Origin: Gemmataceae bacterium
GTDB taxonomy: Bacteria > Planctomycetota > Planctomycetia > Gemmatales > Gemmataceae
DNA: 64,000 bases
Assembly (NCBI GenBank): GCA_009691845.1
Contig: SIAJ01000015.1
Coordinates: forward strand, 23,425-87,424
Reading direction: 5' to 3'
In this document: one piece after another, positions 36,217-44,963 of the stretch
Position numbering within the stretch: the stretch's first letter is position 1
Layout: the number at the start of each line of letters is the position of its first letter
Notes under the pieces: generated by a model
What the model was told of the DNA's origin: nothing
The model's input: the letters and a program-made list of their open reading frames with translations, nothing else
Database searches by the model: none
Made by a program: the position numbers and the translations under genes

Positions 36217-37515
36217 TCAAGGCGAAACTGGCTGCGTCCACGCACATTCCACATCCCCCTTCTGATACGGGTTTGGATGTGCCTTCGAGGAAGTCACCTT
36301 GGCCCGGACATACAATTCCTTACCAGAAAACTTGTATTTCGGATTGACTCCATCCACTTCCGCGACAACTTTGCCGACCTCGTCGCTGTACAGGCGTGTG
36401 ACTTCCAGTTCCTTGCCGTCCTTGTCGAGATGTGGCTTCGACTCGAGAGACACATCACGCATAGTGGCGACAAATTGCGTCTTGTAGGTGATACCGGCTT
36501 TGCTGCGAATTGTGAGCGACAGCTCGTTGTCCTTGCGGCCAAAATCATCGAGTTTGACACCCGAGGACGAGTAAAAGTCACCAGCCTCCAGGCCGCGAAC
36601 GATCGACTCCGCGGAGAGATGTTGCGTACGCACCATCACCCAGCCGCGGCCCGGATTTACTTTGCCCACGCCGAATTCGTGGTAGCCATGCGCATCGTCC
36701 GTGGCGACGCCGTAGATGATCGGCAGTTTGTGTTTCGCCAACCGGAGCGTGAGTACGATGTCCCAGATACGTTCGCAACTCGCATGAGTGGGGTCGCCGT
36801 AATTGCGGACGCCGGGATGGCCGTTGAAAATCTCGAAAAACTTCAATTCCTCGGACATCAGCATGTCTTCCGCCCGGACGCCCCAGCCAAAATTGGGGTG
36901 ATTCAGAATCGCCAGCATCTTCCAGCCGCTTTTCTTTCGCTGGGCGGAAATTCCTCGAACATTCACATCGATCGTCTCGGCGACATTATTTCCCTTGGCT
37001 GCGGGAATTACATCGCGAAGATTGATGCCGTTCATGTGTACCGGCAGGTTCGCGTAAGACGATGAAAGTTCCTCCCCCGGGATCATGAGAAACTTGCCCG
37101 GCTCCTCTAGAAAGCTGCGGAACTCACGAAGTGGCTTGAGCCGAACCTGTTTCTTTTCCTTTTCCTCTCGGAATTCCACCCACTCACTCCCGAAGCGATC
37201 GACATATTTCTTCAGCCCCTTTTCGATCCTGGGATTCACGTCCACCCAACGTTCTGCATCGGAAAGAACATTGTGATCGGTCAGCGACAAGAAGTCGTAG
37301 CCGTGTGCCTTGTACCAGTCGGCCACCATTTCCGGATAGTCGTCGCCGTCGCTCCAGAGGGTATGCGTGTGGAGATTCCCTTTCCAGAACTTCGGGCCGG
37401 ATGCGAGTTCCTTCGCTCCAGGCTCGACCTTCGGGGCATCGGCTTTTCGTTGCCCGAGAGCAACCGCTCCCAGGACGATGGCCATGCATAAACCGATTGT
37501 GATGGATCGCAACAT
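36217..37515 (-). CDS. CehA/McbA-like secreted PHP-domain metallohydrolase
   Basis: A 432-residue PHP-fold phosphoesterase-like protein with a signal peptide (SITIGLCMAIVLGAVALG). The metal-site motifs are GNLHTHTLWSDGD (H49, H51), FLSLTDHN (about 80), PGEELS, HPNFGWG and TDDAHGY. The closest named relatives I can place are CehA/McbA-like metallohydrolases; the substrate is unknown. I chose ATG 37515 because it precedes the signal peptide and has GGAGA five bases upstream. An upstream ATG at 37545 would overlap the preceding gene. It follows the beta-CASP gene by 17 bp. Confidence 0.87.
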   Translation of the reverse strand: MLRSITIGLCMAIVLGAVALGQRKADAPKVEPGAKELASGPKFWKGNLHTHTLWSDGDDYPEMVADWYKAHGYDFLSLTDHNVLSDAERWVDVNPRIEKGLKKYVDRFGSEWVEFREEKEKKQVRLKPLREFRSFLEEPGKFLMIPGEELSSSYANLPVHMNGINLRDVIPAAKGNNVAETIDVNVRGISAQRKKSGWKMLAILNHPNFGWGVRAEDMLMSEELKFFEIFNGHPGVRNYGDPTHASCERIWDIVLTLRLAKHKLPIIYGVATDDAHGYHEFGVGKVNPGRGWVMVRTQHLSAESIVRGLEAGDFYSSSGVKLDDFGRKDNELSLTIRSKAGITYKTQFVATMRDVSLESKPHLDKDGKELEVTRLYSDEVGKVVAEVDGVNPKYKFSGKELYVRAKVTSSKAHPNPYQKGDVECAWTQPVSP

Positions 37516-37532
37516 GTAAGTCTCCGTGTGAA

Positions 37533-38948
37533 TCAAGAGGGCCATTCGGGGTTCTTCTCGATGGTGACGATTTCGCCGTGCTTTGCTGGTCGCGTGGTCC
37601 AATCGAGTTCGGCCTCGATGGCTCGTGTCAGTCCTGCCGCTGCAGCCGGTTCGCCATGCACAACATAGCATGCGGCTGGGGGCCGTTGAAAGCCAGAAAG
37701 CCAGCGCAGTATCTCGCCTTGGTCGCCGTGAGCGGAAAGTCCTTGTAGACGGTGAACGCTCGCATTTACGGGGATATCCCGGCCGTGGATCTTCAGGGAT
37801 TTTGCCCCGTCTTCCAGTTGGCGGCCACGTGTGCCTTCCGCTTGATAGCCGGTCAACAGGATCGTCGTTCGCTCGTCGGCCAATCGTCGGCCCAAATGGT
37901 GCAGCACTCGTCCCCCGGTTGCCATGCCGCTGCCCGCGATCACAATCATCGGCCCCTCAATGCCGTTCAACATTTTCGATTCATCGACTGTGTGGATCAT
38001 CAATTGGCGACGGGTCTGGAGGGAACAGCCGGTCTCGGCTTGAAGTTGTGTTAGCGGCACATTGTGCTCGCGTGTGTGCCGAGAGTAGATTTCGGTCACT
38101 TCCAGAGCCATCGGGCTGTCGATAAACACTGGCAGAATCGGAATCCGGCCATCATCTTCAAGCTTGCGCACATACCACAGCAACTCTTGTGTGCGGCCAA
38201 CAGCAAAGGCTGGAACGATGATCGCCCCGCCACGAGCGACGCCGGCATTGATGACGATTGCGAGTTCACTGATGGGGTCTGGAGGATGCAGTCGATCGCC
38301 ATAGGTCGATTCAACTAGCAAGACGTCCGCCTCGGGCACGGGTTCCGGATCGCGCAGAATCGGGCTGGAATAGCGACCCAGATCGCCCGAGAATACCAGT
38401 CGAACCGGATCGCGCTTGCCAATCTCGAGATCGATCGACGCGGCCCCCAAAATGTGGCCGACGTGCCGGTAGGTGGCCCGCATGTCCCCGACGACTTGAA
38501 ACGGCTTGGCAAACGGATGCGTGTCGATCAACCTCAAAGCGTCTTTCACATGCCCCAGGTCGAACAGCGGTTTAGCCGGCTGATGCTTCGTATAGCCATC
38601 GCGATTGGCACGCTCGGCATCCTCTTCCTGAAGACGGGCCGAGTCGGGCAGCAGAATCTCGAGCAAATCCTCGGTTGCGGCCGTGCAGTGGATTTTGCCG
38701 CGAAAGCCTTGTCTCACCAGTAAGGGCAGATAGCCGGTGTGATCGATATGGGCATGACTGAGTACTACGGAGGCGATTTCACGCGGATTGAATTCCGGCT
38801 TCAGCCAGTTCCGCAGTCGCAGTTCTTTCAAGCCCTGGAAGATGCCGCAATCGAGCAAAATCTGCTGGCCGCGATGCCGAACCAGATACTTCGACCCGGT
38901 GACAGTTCCCGCAGCCCCCAGGAATTGCAGCGTCGCTGGTTCAGCCAT
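37533..38948 (-). CDS. Metallo-beta-lactamase/beta-CASP RNA-processing-type protein
   Basis: A 471-residue cytoplasmic protein of the MBL beta-CASP family, related to YSH1/CPSF73-like endo- or exoribonucleases. The opening LQFLGAAGTVTGSKYLVRH and LLDCGIFQG are family-typical. The zinc-binding motif SHAHIDHTGYLPLL (HxHxDH) is near residue 64. The beta-CASP motifs follow: FSGDLGRYSSPIL, VESTYGDRLH, IAGSGMATGGRVLHHL and GLSAHGDQGEIL. All ligands appear intact, so an active RNase is likely. It is the first gene of a short run with the PHP gene. Confidence 0.92.
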   Translation of the reverse strand: MAEPATLQFLGAAGTVTGSKYLVRHRGQQILLDCGIFQGLKELRLRNWLKPEFNPREIASVVLSHAHIDHTGYLPLLVRQGFRGKIHCTAATEDLLEILLPDSARLQEEDAERANRDGYTKHQPAKPLFDLGHVKDALRLIDTHPFAKPFQVVGDMRATYRHVGHILGAASIDLEIGKRDPVRLVFSGDLGRYSSPILRDPEPVPEADVLLVESTYGDRLHPPDPISELAIVINAGVARGGAIIVPAFAVGRTQELLWYVRKLEDDGRIPILPVFIDSPMALEVTEIYSRHTREHNVPLTQLQAETGCSLQTRRQLMIHTVDESKMLNGIEGPMIVIAGSGMATGGRVLHHLGRRLADERTTILLTGYQAEGTRGRQLEDGAKSLKIHGRDIPVNASVHRLQGLSAHGDQGEILRWLSGFQRPPAACYVVHGEPAAAAGLTRAIEAELDWTTRPAKHGEIVTIEKNPEWPS

Positions 38949-39010
38949 GGTGCGGTCCTCGCCATGTGTGCGAAGAGTGTATTTTCGACCATCTTCGTGC
39001 GAGAGTCAAT

Positions 39011-40315
39011 TCAGGACGGCACATCGCAGACGAAAATTTGGTTCTCCTGCGAGATACGTCGTACGTAAGCGAGGTGACGACCATCCGGCGAAAACACGCA
39101 GGCTTCCGGGCGAGGGCCTTCTCCAGCGGAACACGGCCCTGTAAGCGGAGTGATCCGCCCATTGCTGACTTCTACGGTGCAGACACACGTTCCGATCACA
39201 CACGCAAGAAAAGAGCCGTCCGGACTCCAGGTGAACGCAGAAGAAACATTCTCAGGGCTACATGTAAGTTGCATGAAGAGCCCTCCATTCGGCGCTACCG
39301 TCCACAGTTGAACGATGCCGGCATCATCGCGCATCAAGAAAGCGATGGCACTCCCGTCCGGTGATGAACGAAGCCAATGTCGCGGTCCCTGAATACCTGG
39401 GTGCTTTCTTCCTTCCGTGTGCGTGAGCCGACGTTGCAGGCAACCAAGTGGCGGACGTTGCCGCGTTGTGAGGGTTCCTTCCAGAGGGCCGTCGGATGGC
39501 CTGGTGAGATCCTTCGGAAGATCGACTATGAAGACTTCGGCCACCGTCGTGTTTTGAGCGGCCGCGACGAGTCCTTGAAATGCGATGGCCCAGCGCTGCC
39601 GGCTGCCGTCGGCTCGCAAGTAACCGCTCGTTCCCACCCAGGCGTCCTCGAAAGCCTTCGAGATTTCATCCGACCCAGAGCGAGGTCGATCCGTCGTTCG
39701 GGTCACGAGGACGCTAAATCCCGAACCCTCGTGATTTCGAGAATGTCGGGGCACGACAACAGGAGAATCGAGAACGCTCGCGCCGACGTTCCGCTGATTG
39801 AGTTCGCCCTTGCCCGTGGGGAGGATGTGGTCCTCATAGGTGAAGCCAACTCGTGAACCATCGCCCGAGAACACGTGTACGTGAGAACCACCGCGAAGTG
39901 CCCCTGGAGTAAACGGCGGCAGCAGATCACGAGCATCGAGACCGATGGCCACCCCCGGCGCGGATTCGTCCACTATCACGCCACGACGACGGGCTGGACC
40001 ATACGTGAAGTGCGGTGTTGGATCTTCAGGGCCCAGGATGAACACGACACGATTTAGAACCGGATGAAACGTCGCCACTCCGCAGTGGGCACCGCGAGTT
40101 GATTCGTACACAACGCAAGTCTTGCTTGTATCGACATCGACCGTTTCGATTTGCATGCCGTCGAATTTATCGCCGGCCGGATCGGAACGTACGTCGTACA
40201 CGATTCGTCGCCCGTCCGGCGACCAGACGTTCGCATTGGTCAAGATGTGGCCGTGCGGTGCGTGCGTGATTTGTCGTTCCACAGTCCCACCTTGAGCGTC
40301 GAATGAAACCACCAT
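39011..40315 (-). CDS. yidR: YidR-family (DUF3748-like) beta-propeller protein
   Basis: A 434-residue propeller close to E. coli YidR across its length by my recollection. Matching features are RQITHAPHGHILTNANVWSP, RIVYDVRSDP, a GAHCGVATFHPVLNRVVFI-like strand, GGSHVHVFSGDGSRVGFTYE and RHWLRSSPDGSAIAFLMRDD. Function in E. coli is unknown. ATG 40315 starts just before the QITHAP block as in YidR; a TTG at 40447 would add 44 residues and overlap the carboxylase stop by TTGA. No signal peptide is evident from ATG 40315, so a cytoplasmic location is most likely. Confidence 0.82.
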   Translation of the reverse strand: MVVSFDAQGGTVERQITHAPHGHILTNANVWSPDGRRIVYDVRSDPAGDKFDGMQIETVDVDTSKTCVVYESTRGAHCGVATFHPVLNRVVFILGPEDPTPHFTYGPARRRGVIVDESAPGVAIGLDARDLLPPFTPGALRGGSHVHVFSGDGSRVGFTYEDHILPTGKGELNQRNVGASVLDSPVVVPRHSRNHEGSGFSVLVTRTTDRPRSGSDEISKAFEDAWVGTSGYLRADGSRQRWAIAFQGLVAAAQNTTVAEVFIVDLPKDLTRPSDGPLEGTLTTRQRPPLGCLQRRLTHTEGRKHPGIQGPRHWLRSSPDGSAIAFLMRDDAGIVQLWTVAPNGGLFMQLTCSPENVSSAFTWSPDGSFLACVIGTCVCTVEVSNGRITPLTGPCSAGEGPRPEACVFSPDGRHLAYVRRISQENQIFVCDVPS

Positions 40316-40443
40316 GGTCAAATAAGGCACGAAAACGCGCAGGAAAGTATGCTCTGAAAACTCAGTAATGCCGTAATGATCGAGGTCGATCCGACTGCGT
40401 CTGGTGTGAATTTTCGTGTCTTGTTGTGGCCAATCTAATCCGA

Positions 40444-41997
40444 TCAAACTTGCAAGACGCCGGTCTTAAACACTCGTCCATCGTCGTGGCGAGTTGCCAC
40501 TGCAAGGGCTTCGAGCAATGCGGCCCGTGAATCTTCGGGTTGTACAATCCGATCGACCCACATGCGGGCGGCCGCGTAGCGAATGTCCGCCTTCTCTTCG
40601 TATGAGGATTTTACTTTCTGACTCAACTCCGCCATCTCCGCCGCATCGATTTCTTTGCCGGCACGTTTCAATGCGGTCACCTGCACATCGAGCAATGTAT
40701 TCGCGGCCTGATCGCCGCCCATGACCGCATATTTTGCCGTCGGCCAGGCAAAGATCAAGCGCGGATCGAAAGCCTTGCCGCAGAGTGCATAGTTCCCGGC
40801 CCCGAACGAACCTCCCGTGATGAGTGTAATCTTCGGCACCACGCTATTCGAGATCACGTTCACCAACTTGGCCCCAGAACGAATGATCCCCGCTTGCTCC
40901 GAATCCTTGCCGACCATGAAGCCATTCACGTTCTGAAGGAAAATCAGCGGGATGCGGGTCTGATTGCAATCCATCACGAAACGGGCAGCTTTGTCGGCGG
41001 AATCGACGTAGATCACGCCGCCGTAGTGCATCGGCCCCTGGGCCGGCTTCGAACGGATGCGTTGATTGGCAACGATGCCGACTGATCTTCCTCCGAGCTT
41101 GCCAGTACCGCATACAAGGCTTTGCCCGAACTCCGATTTGAATTCGTCAAAGGGGGTCTCATCGAGAATCGCCTGGATGAGTTCGCGGACGTCGTATTCG
41201 CCTGGAGCGGAGAATTTGCTCCAGGAGGACAGCATCGGGCGGCTTACGCCACTCCGCTCGGCTGGGTCTTCTTGTAAATCGCCGACGAGCCTGCGAAGCC
41301 TCTCGATGCACAACGGTTCGTCCTTCTCGCGAAAGTCAATCGTACCGCTAATGGCCGCGTGCATGTGGGCACCGCCAAGGTCCTCGTGGCTAACCGTTTG
41401 GCCGATCGCCGCTTTCACGAGGGCGGGCCCAGCGAGATACAGGCCGCTCCCTTCGGTCATTAACAGCTTGTCGCAGAGCACAGGCAAGTAGCCGCCGCCA
41501 GCGACGCAGTTGCCCATGATGGCCGCGAATTGTGGAAGGGCCGAAGCCGAGATCACGGCATTGTTGCGGAATATGCGGCCAAAATCGTCCTCGTCTGGGA
41601 AAACTTCGTCTTGCAATGGCAGAAAAACACCGGCCGAATCGACGAGGTAGACAAGCGGCAGGCGATTCTCCATGGCGATGCGTTGGGCTCGCAGCACTTT
41701 CTTGCAGGTCATCGGGAAGAACGCCCCGGCCTTCACTGTCGCATCGTTGGCGATCAACATCGTCCGCCGATTGCTAATCTTTGCTACGCCGGTGATGACG
41801 CCCGCACTCGGCGCTCCACCCCACTCCGAGTACATGTTCCAGCCGGCCCACAATGCGAGTTCAAAAAAGCTGCCGAGATCAACCAACTTCTCGATCCGTT
41901 CGCGCGCGGTGAGCCGATTCTTTTCGTGCTGGCGTTCGATGGCTTTGGGGCCGCCGCCGAGACGGATTTGGCATTCTTGATCGTCGAATTCGTTCAT
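40444..41997 (-). CDS. Acyl-CoA carboxylase beta subunit (methylcrotonyl/propionyl-CoA type)
   Basis: A 517-residue carboxyltransferase subunit. It transfers carboxyl from biotin to an acyl-CoA, most likely 3-methylcrotonyl-CoA or propionyl-CoA. Motifs: HEKNRLTARERIEKLVD at the N-terminus, then YLVDSAGVFLPLQDEVFPD, MGNCVAGGGYLP and GPALVKAAIGQTVSHEDLGG for the first crotonase-like fold. GRSVGIVANQ, FLQNVNGFMVG and ITGGSFGAGNYALCG mark the second. The LVDSAGVFLP-QDEVFPD layout favours methylcrotonyl-CoA carboxylase. No alpha (biotin) subunit is nearby. ATG 41997 has GGAAA upstream; the earlier TTG is rejected. The YidR-like gene follows in the same orientation. Confidence 0.9.
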   Translation of the reverse strand: MNEFDDQECQIRLGGGPKAIERQHEKNRLTARERIEKLVDLGSFFELALWAGWNMYSEWGGAPSAGVITGVAKISNRRTMLIANDATVKAGAFFPMTCKKVLRAQRIAMENRLPLVYLVDSAGVFLPLQDEVFPDEDDFGRIFRNNAVISASALPQFAAIMGNCVAGGGYLPVLCDKLLMTEGSGLYLAGPALVKAAIGQTVSHEDLGGAHMHAAISGTIDFREKDEPLCIERLRRLVGDLQEDPAERSGVSRPMLSSWSKFSAPGEYDVRELIQAILDETPFDEFKSEFGQSLVCGTGKLGGRSVGIVANQRIRSKPAQGPMHYGGVIYVDSADKAARFVMDCNQTRIPLIFLQNVNGFMVGKDSEQAGIIRSGAKLVNVISNSVVPKITLITGGSFGAGNYALCGKAFDPRLIFAWPTAKYAVMGGDQAANTLLDVQVTALKRAGKEIDAAEMAELSQKVKSSYEEKADIRYAAARMWVDRIVQPEDSRAALLEALAVATRHDDGRVFKTGVLQV

Positions 41998-42033
41998 GGA
42001 AGGATTTCCGCAGATGTATCTAAATGACAACGC

Positions 42034-43452
42034 CTAGCGTTTCGGTGCCAACGTCGACGCGTTCGACCCTTCCGGGTGCATCTTGATTCGCTCCGCATAT
42101 TCCGTCGAAATACGATCCTGCACCAGTCCGCGCTTGATCAATTCCGTCTCCGGCACTTCACCAAGATCGTTGCTTTCCTTGACCCATTTGTCGAGGGCCG
42201 CACGAAGTTCAGTCAGCTTCACCGCTTGGGTGGGATCATCGGCGAGGTTCTTGATCTCATGAGGGTCGGCTTCGCAATCATACAGTTCTTCCTTCGGCTT
42301 GGTCGGGGCGAAGAAGAGCTTTTGGGGGCCGGTTAGTTTGCCCCCGGCGTTCAACTTTCGCGAGACTTGCATCGTGGGCATCTCGTCCATGTACAAAATC
42401 GTTTGTGCATAGGGCAACTCGGGGTAGTAGTTGCGAATGTACTTGAATCGTTTGTCACGCACGGCCCGGATGCGGTCGAAAGTTTCGTCCATGCGATCCC
42501 TGGCGGCAAAGATGTAGTCGCGCTCCTTTACACCTTCTCCCAGGAAATTGCGGCCTTGCATGCGGTCGGGCACCTTGGCACCTGCTGCCGTCAAGAACGT
42601 CGGTGCCAGATCGAGAAAGGCCACGAGGTCTTCGCGAACACTGCCTGGCTTGATCTTGCCGGGCCAGCGCACGAGAAGCGGTGCACGCAGGCCGCTGTCG
42701 TACAGCCAGCGTTTTCCCCGCGACATGCCCCAGCCGTGATCGCCGAAGAAGACGACCAGCGTGTTGTCCGCAAGTTTTTTGTCGTCGAGCCATTTGAGCA
42801 CATCGCCAACCAGATAATCAAGGGCGCTGATATTGTCGTAGTAGGTTGCGATGTTTTGCCGCACTTCCGGCGCATCCGGGTAGTAAGGTGGCAGAGAGGC
42901 CTTTGCCGGATCGTGCCGATCGCTGTCCTTCAGCCGGACCGTGTTCTTCTGATAAGCCGCCTTGGTCGCCCGGATTTGGCTCTCGTGGGTCACGGTAAAG
43001 TTGATGTAGGCGAAGAACGGCTCTTTCAGTTCACCCTTATTGATCCAGTTCACTGTCGAGTCGAACGCTCCTTTCGGCACAGCGAAATTGAAGTCCGTCT
43101 TGCCGGGCCAGGCGACGAAGTAGCCCGCGTTCCGCAATTCCTCCGTGAACGTAACGGGCGGCTTCAAAAGGGTCGAACGCATGTGATGCGAGCCGATGGT
43201 CGTCGGGTACATGCCGGTGATCAGTCCCGAGCGACTTGGCGCACACACCGGTGCGTGCGTGAAACATCGAGCAAAACGCGCTCCTTGTGAAGCAAAGCGA
43301 TCCAGGTTGGGCGTGATCGCGTACTTGTCGCCATAACAACCGAGATTCGGGCTGATGTCCTCGGCACCGATGAGAACAATGTTGGGCCGTATGTCGGCTG
43401 CGAGAACCGTTCCGAGGAAGAGCAAGGCGGAAAGAAGTGAGAGGAACCGCAT
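42034..43452 (-). CDS. Secreted sulfatase (formylglycine-dependent)
   Basis: A 472-residue arylsulfatase-type enzyme with a signal peptide (RFLSLLSALLFLGTVLA). The catalytic motif CAPSRSG starts at residue 70, with the cysteine to be oxidised to formylglycine. Metal-ligand blocks NIVLIGAEDISPNLGCYG and VVFFGDHGWGMSRGKRW are intact. It probably removes sulfate esters from polysaccharides such as fucoidan or carrageenan; the exact glycan is not evident. ATG 43452 directly precedes the leader, while the frame open upstream to 43680 overlaps the ligase gene and is rejected. It may be read with the O-antigen-ligase-like gene 115 bp upstream. Confidence 0.92.
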   Translation of the reverse strand: MRFLSLLSALLFLGTVLAADIRPNIVLIGAEDISPNLGCYGDKYAITPNLDRFASQGARFARCFTHAPVCAPSRSGLITGMYPTTIGSHHMRSTLLKPPVTFTEELRNAGYFVAWPGKTDFNFAVPKGAFDSTVNWINKGELKEPFFAYINFTVTHESQIRATKAAYQKNTVRLKDSDRHDPAKASLPPYYPDAPEVRQNIATYYDNISALDYLVGDVLKWLDDKKLADNTLVVFFGDHGWGMSRGKRWLYDSGLRAPLLVRWPGKIKPGSVREDLVAFLDLAPTFLTAAGAKVPDRMQGRNFLGEGVKERDYIFAARDRMDETFDRIRAVRDKRFKYIRNYYPELPYAQTILYMDEMPTMQVSRKLNAGGKLTGPQKLFFAPTKPKEELYDCEADPHEIKNLADDPTQAVKLTELRAALDKWVKESNDLGEVPETELIKRGLVQDRISTEYAERIKMHPEGSNASTLAPKR

Positions 43453-43567
43453 GGGAAGCCCCGGGTGTAAGCTGAGGTCTGAGACTTCGACCCTGTACAT
43501 ATCCAATAGCGCGGAGCCATGCGGAAGTGAAGGGCATTTTCTAAAAATGCGCCAAAAAGCAGAACGG

Positions 43568-44824
43568 CTATCGGACAGCCACCCGAGCACGCCACGCCAG
43601 GATGCGACCGGGCATGGTCCAAGTGTTGGTTCGCATCGTCTCCGCCAGGAGTCTTTGTTGCACCACATATCTCGCCACAATCAGGAATCCACCGAACCAT
43701 AGCCAATTGTGGCGGAATAGGTTGTGCCCAAAGTTGCCCATGAACAGCAGCAGAAACACGCTCATGGCCACGGCCGATGCGAGCAAGTATTCGAACGATT
43801 GCGGGCCAGCCGGATCGCGTTTCACTGCTCGCCGCATCCACTGCAAGTTGGCTGCGAAACAGGCGAGGATCGCCCCGAAAGTCATTACACCAAGCAGGCC
43901 CATCTCGCCACAAAGTTGCCCGTAAAGATTGTGCGATTCGAGTTTGCTTCCTGTGGCCGGCCGCCACGAGCCTGGGCCTACGCCGCTGATTGGATGCACG
44001 GCAATCAACTTCATTCCTTTGACGAACCCTTCGAGCCGCCCCAGGCCCGAGATGCGGGCATTTTCCGGTCCGACATCAGGATTGACGATAGTTTCGAATC
44101 GCGTTTGCAAGGAATCGGGCAGGGCCAGAAACAAAATCGGAGCCCCGATGGCCGCGGCTGTGAGCCCAAGCCAGCGATGCTGGCTTCGGAGAATGATCCA
44201 CGATCCCCAGACGATTAGGCCGAGCAGCGAGGAACGCGAACCTGTAAGCAAAATGCAGCCAATCGAGAGGCCGACGAATCCAAGAATGGCCAGCTTGGCC
44301 CACTTCTGCTGGCACGACAACCAAAATGCCCGCGCGAAGGGGAGGGCGAAGACGATACTCGCTCCAAAGCTGTTCGGATCGCCCATCGAGGAATCAACGC
44401 CGATCATGCGTGAGATGCCCATACGAAACGTATAACGGCCGCCGACGTATTCACGCAGCGAGTGCAACATGTAGACGCCCATCACGAACAGGAAACCAGC
44501 TGCCAGGCGGCGCAATCCCTTCGGATCGCTGGCACAGGTGACGAGCAACAAATAGAAAACGAGAATCTTGAACCAATTTTCGACGACAACCTGCCCCTGA
44601 TCCGCCCACGGCGAAATGGCCCAGCAGCAGAAGATGGCGGTCGCGAACGCGAAATACGCAAGGTGCTGAAGATTCGGAAGCCAGCGTTTCCCGGGCCACA
44701 TGGCCCAGGCTACGAGTACGCACAGGATGTAGACACGCTCGACGTGCAGATCACCCAGGGCCGGCCAAACCTCAAAGGGCCGGTGGATGAACAGGAACAT
44801 GTAGCCGATCAAGAGCCAGTGCAT
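43568..44824 (-). CDS. O-antigen ligase/polymerase-like membrane protein
   Basis: A 418-residue inner-membrane protein with about ten hydrophobic segments, similar to the Wzy/WaaL family that polymerises or ligates O-antigen or exopolysaccharide chains. The hallmark periplasmic loop includes HPISGVGPGSW and KLESHNLYGQLCGEMGLLGV (residues about 300-340), where the family has conserved arginine and histidine residues. Whether it is a ligase or a polymerase cannot be told. ATG 44824 starts just before the first helix (HWLLIGYMFLFI). It is divergent from the desaturase-like gene, and the palindromic repeat copy at 44846 lies in the 139-bp gap. Confidence 0.85.
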   Translation of the reverse strand: MHWLLIGYMFLFIHRPFEVWPALGDLHVERVYILCVLVAWAMWPGKRWLPNLQHLAYFAFATAIFCCWAISPWADQGQVVVENWFKILVFYLLLVTCASDPKGLRRLAAGFLFVMGVYMLHSLREYVGGRYTFRMGISRMIGVDSSMGDPNSFGASIVFALPFARAFWLSCQQKWAKLAILGFVGLSIGCILLTGSRSSLLGLIVWGSWIILRSQHRWLGLTAAAIGAPILFLALPDSLQTRFETIVNPDVGPENARISGLGRLEGFVKGMKLIAVHPISGVGPGSWRPATGSKLESHNLYGQLCGEMGLLGVMTFGAILACFAANLQWMRRAVKRDPAGPQSFEYLLASAVAMSVFLLLFMGNFGHNLFRHNWLWFGGFLIVARYVVQQRLLAETMRTNTWTMPGRILAWRARVAVR

Positions 44825-44845
44825 CGCGATCGTCCCTGATGCATA

Positions 44846-44906
44846 GTAGTCGGCCCACTCCGTGCGCCGAACACCCGCACAGCCGCACACGGAGTGTGCG
44901 GGGTAC
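44846..44906. repeat. Dispersed palindromic repeat, copy 3 (intergenic)
   Basis: Arms GTAGTCGGCCCACTCCGTGC and GCACACGGAGTGTGCGGGGTAC, the same unit as in the ModF-like gene. It lies between two divergent genes, so it can affect both promoters. The unit pairs into a hairpin. Confidence 0.7.
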
Positions 44907-44963
44907 TTTGAATGTAATAGCCTACCTTTTCGCTCCACAGAATTGAAGCCCAATCGGATCGGA

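Noticed and set aside
42367-43290. 307-codon plus-strand frame
   Set aside because: Antisense shadow of the sulfatase gene, which has all expected catalytic motifs.
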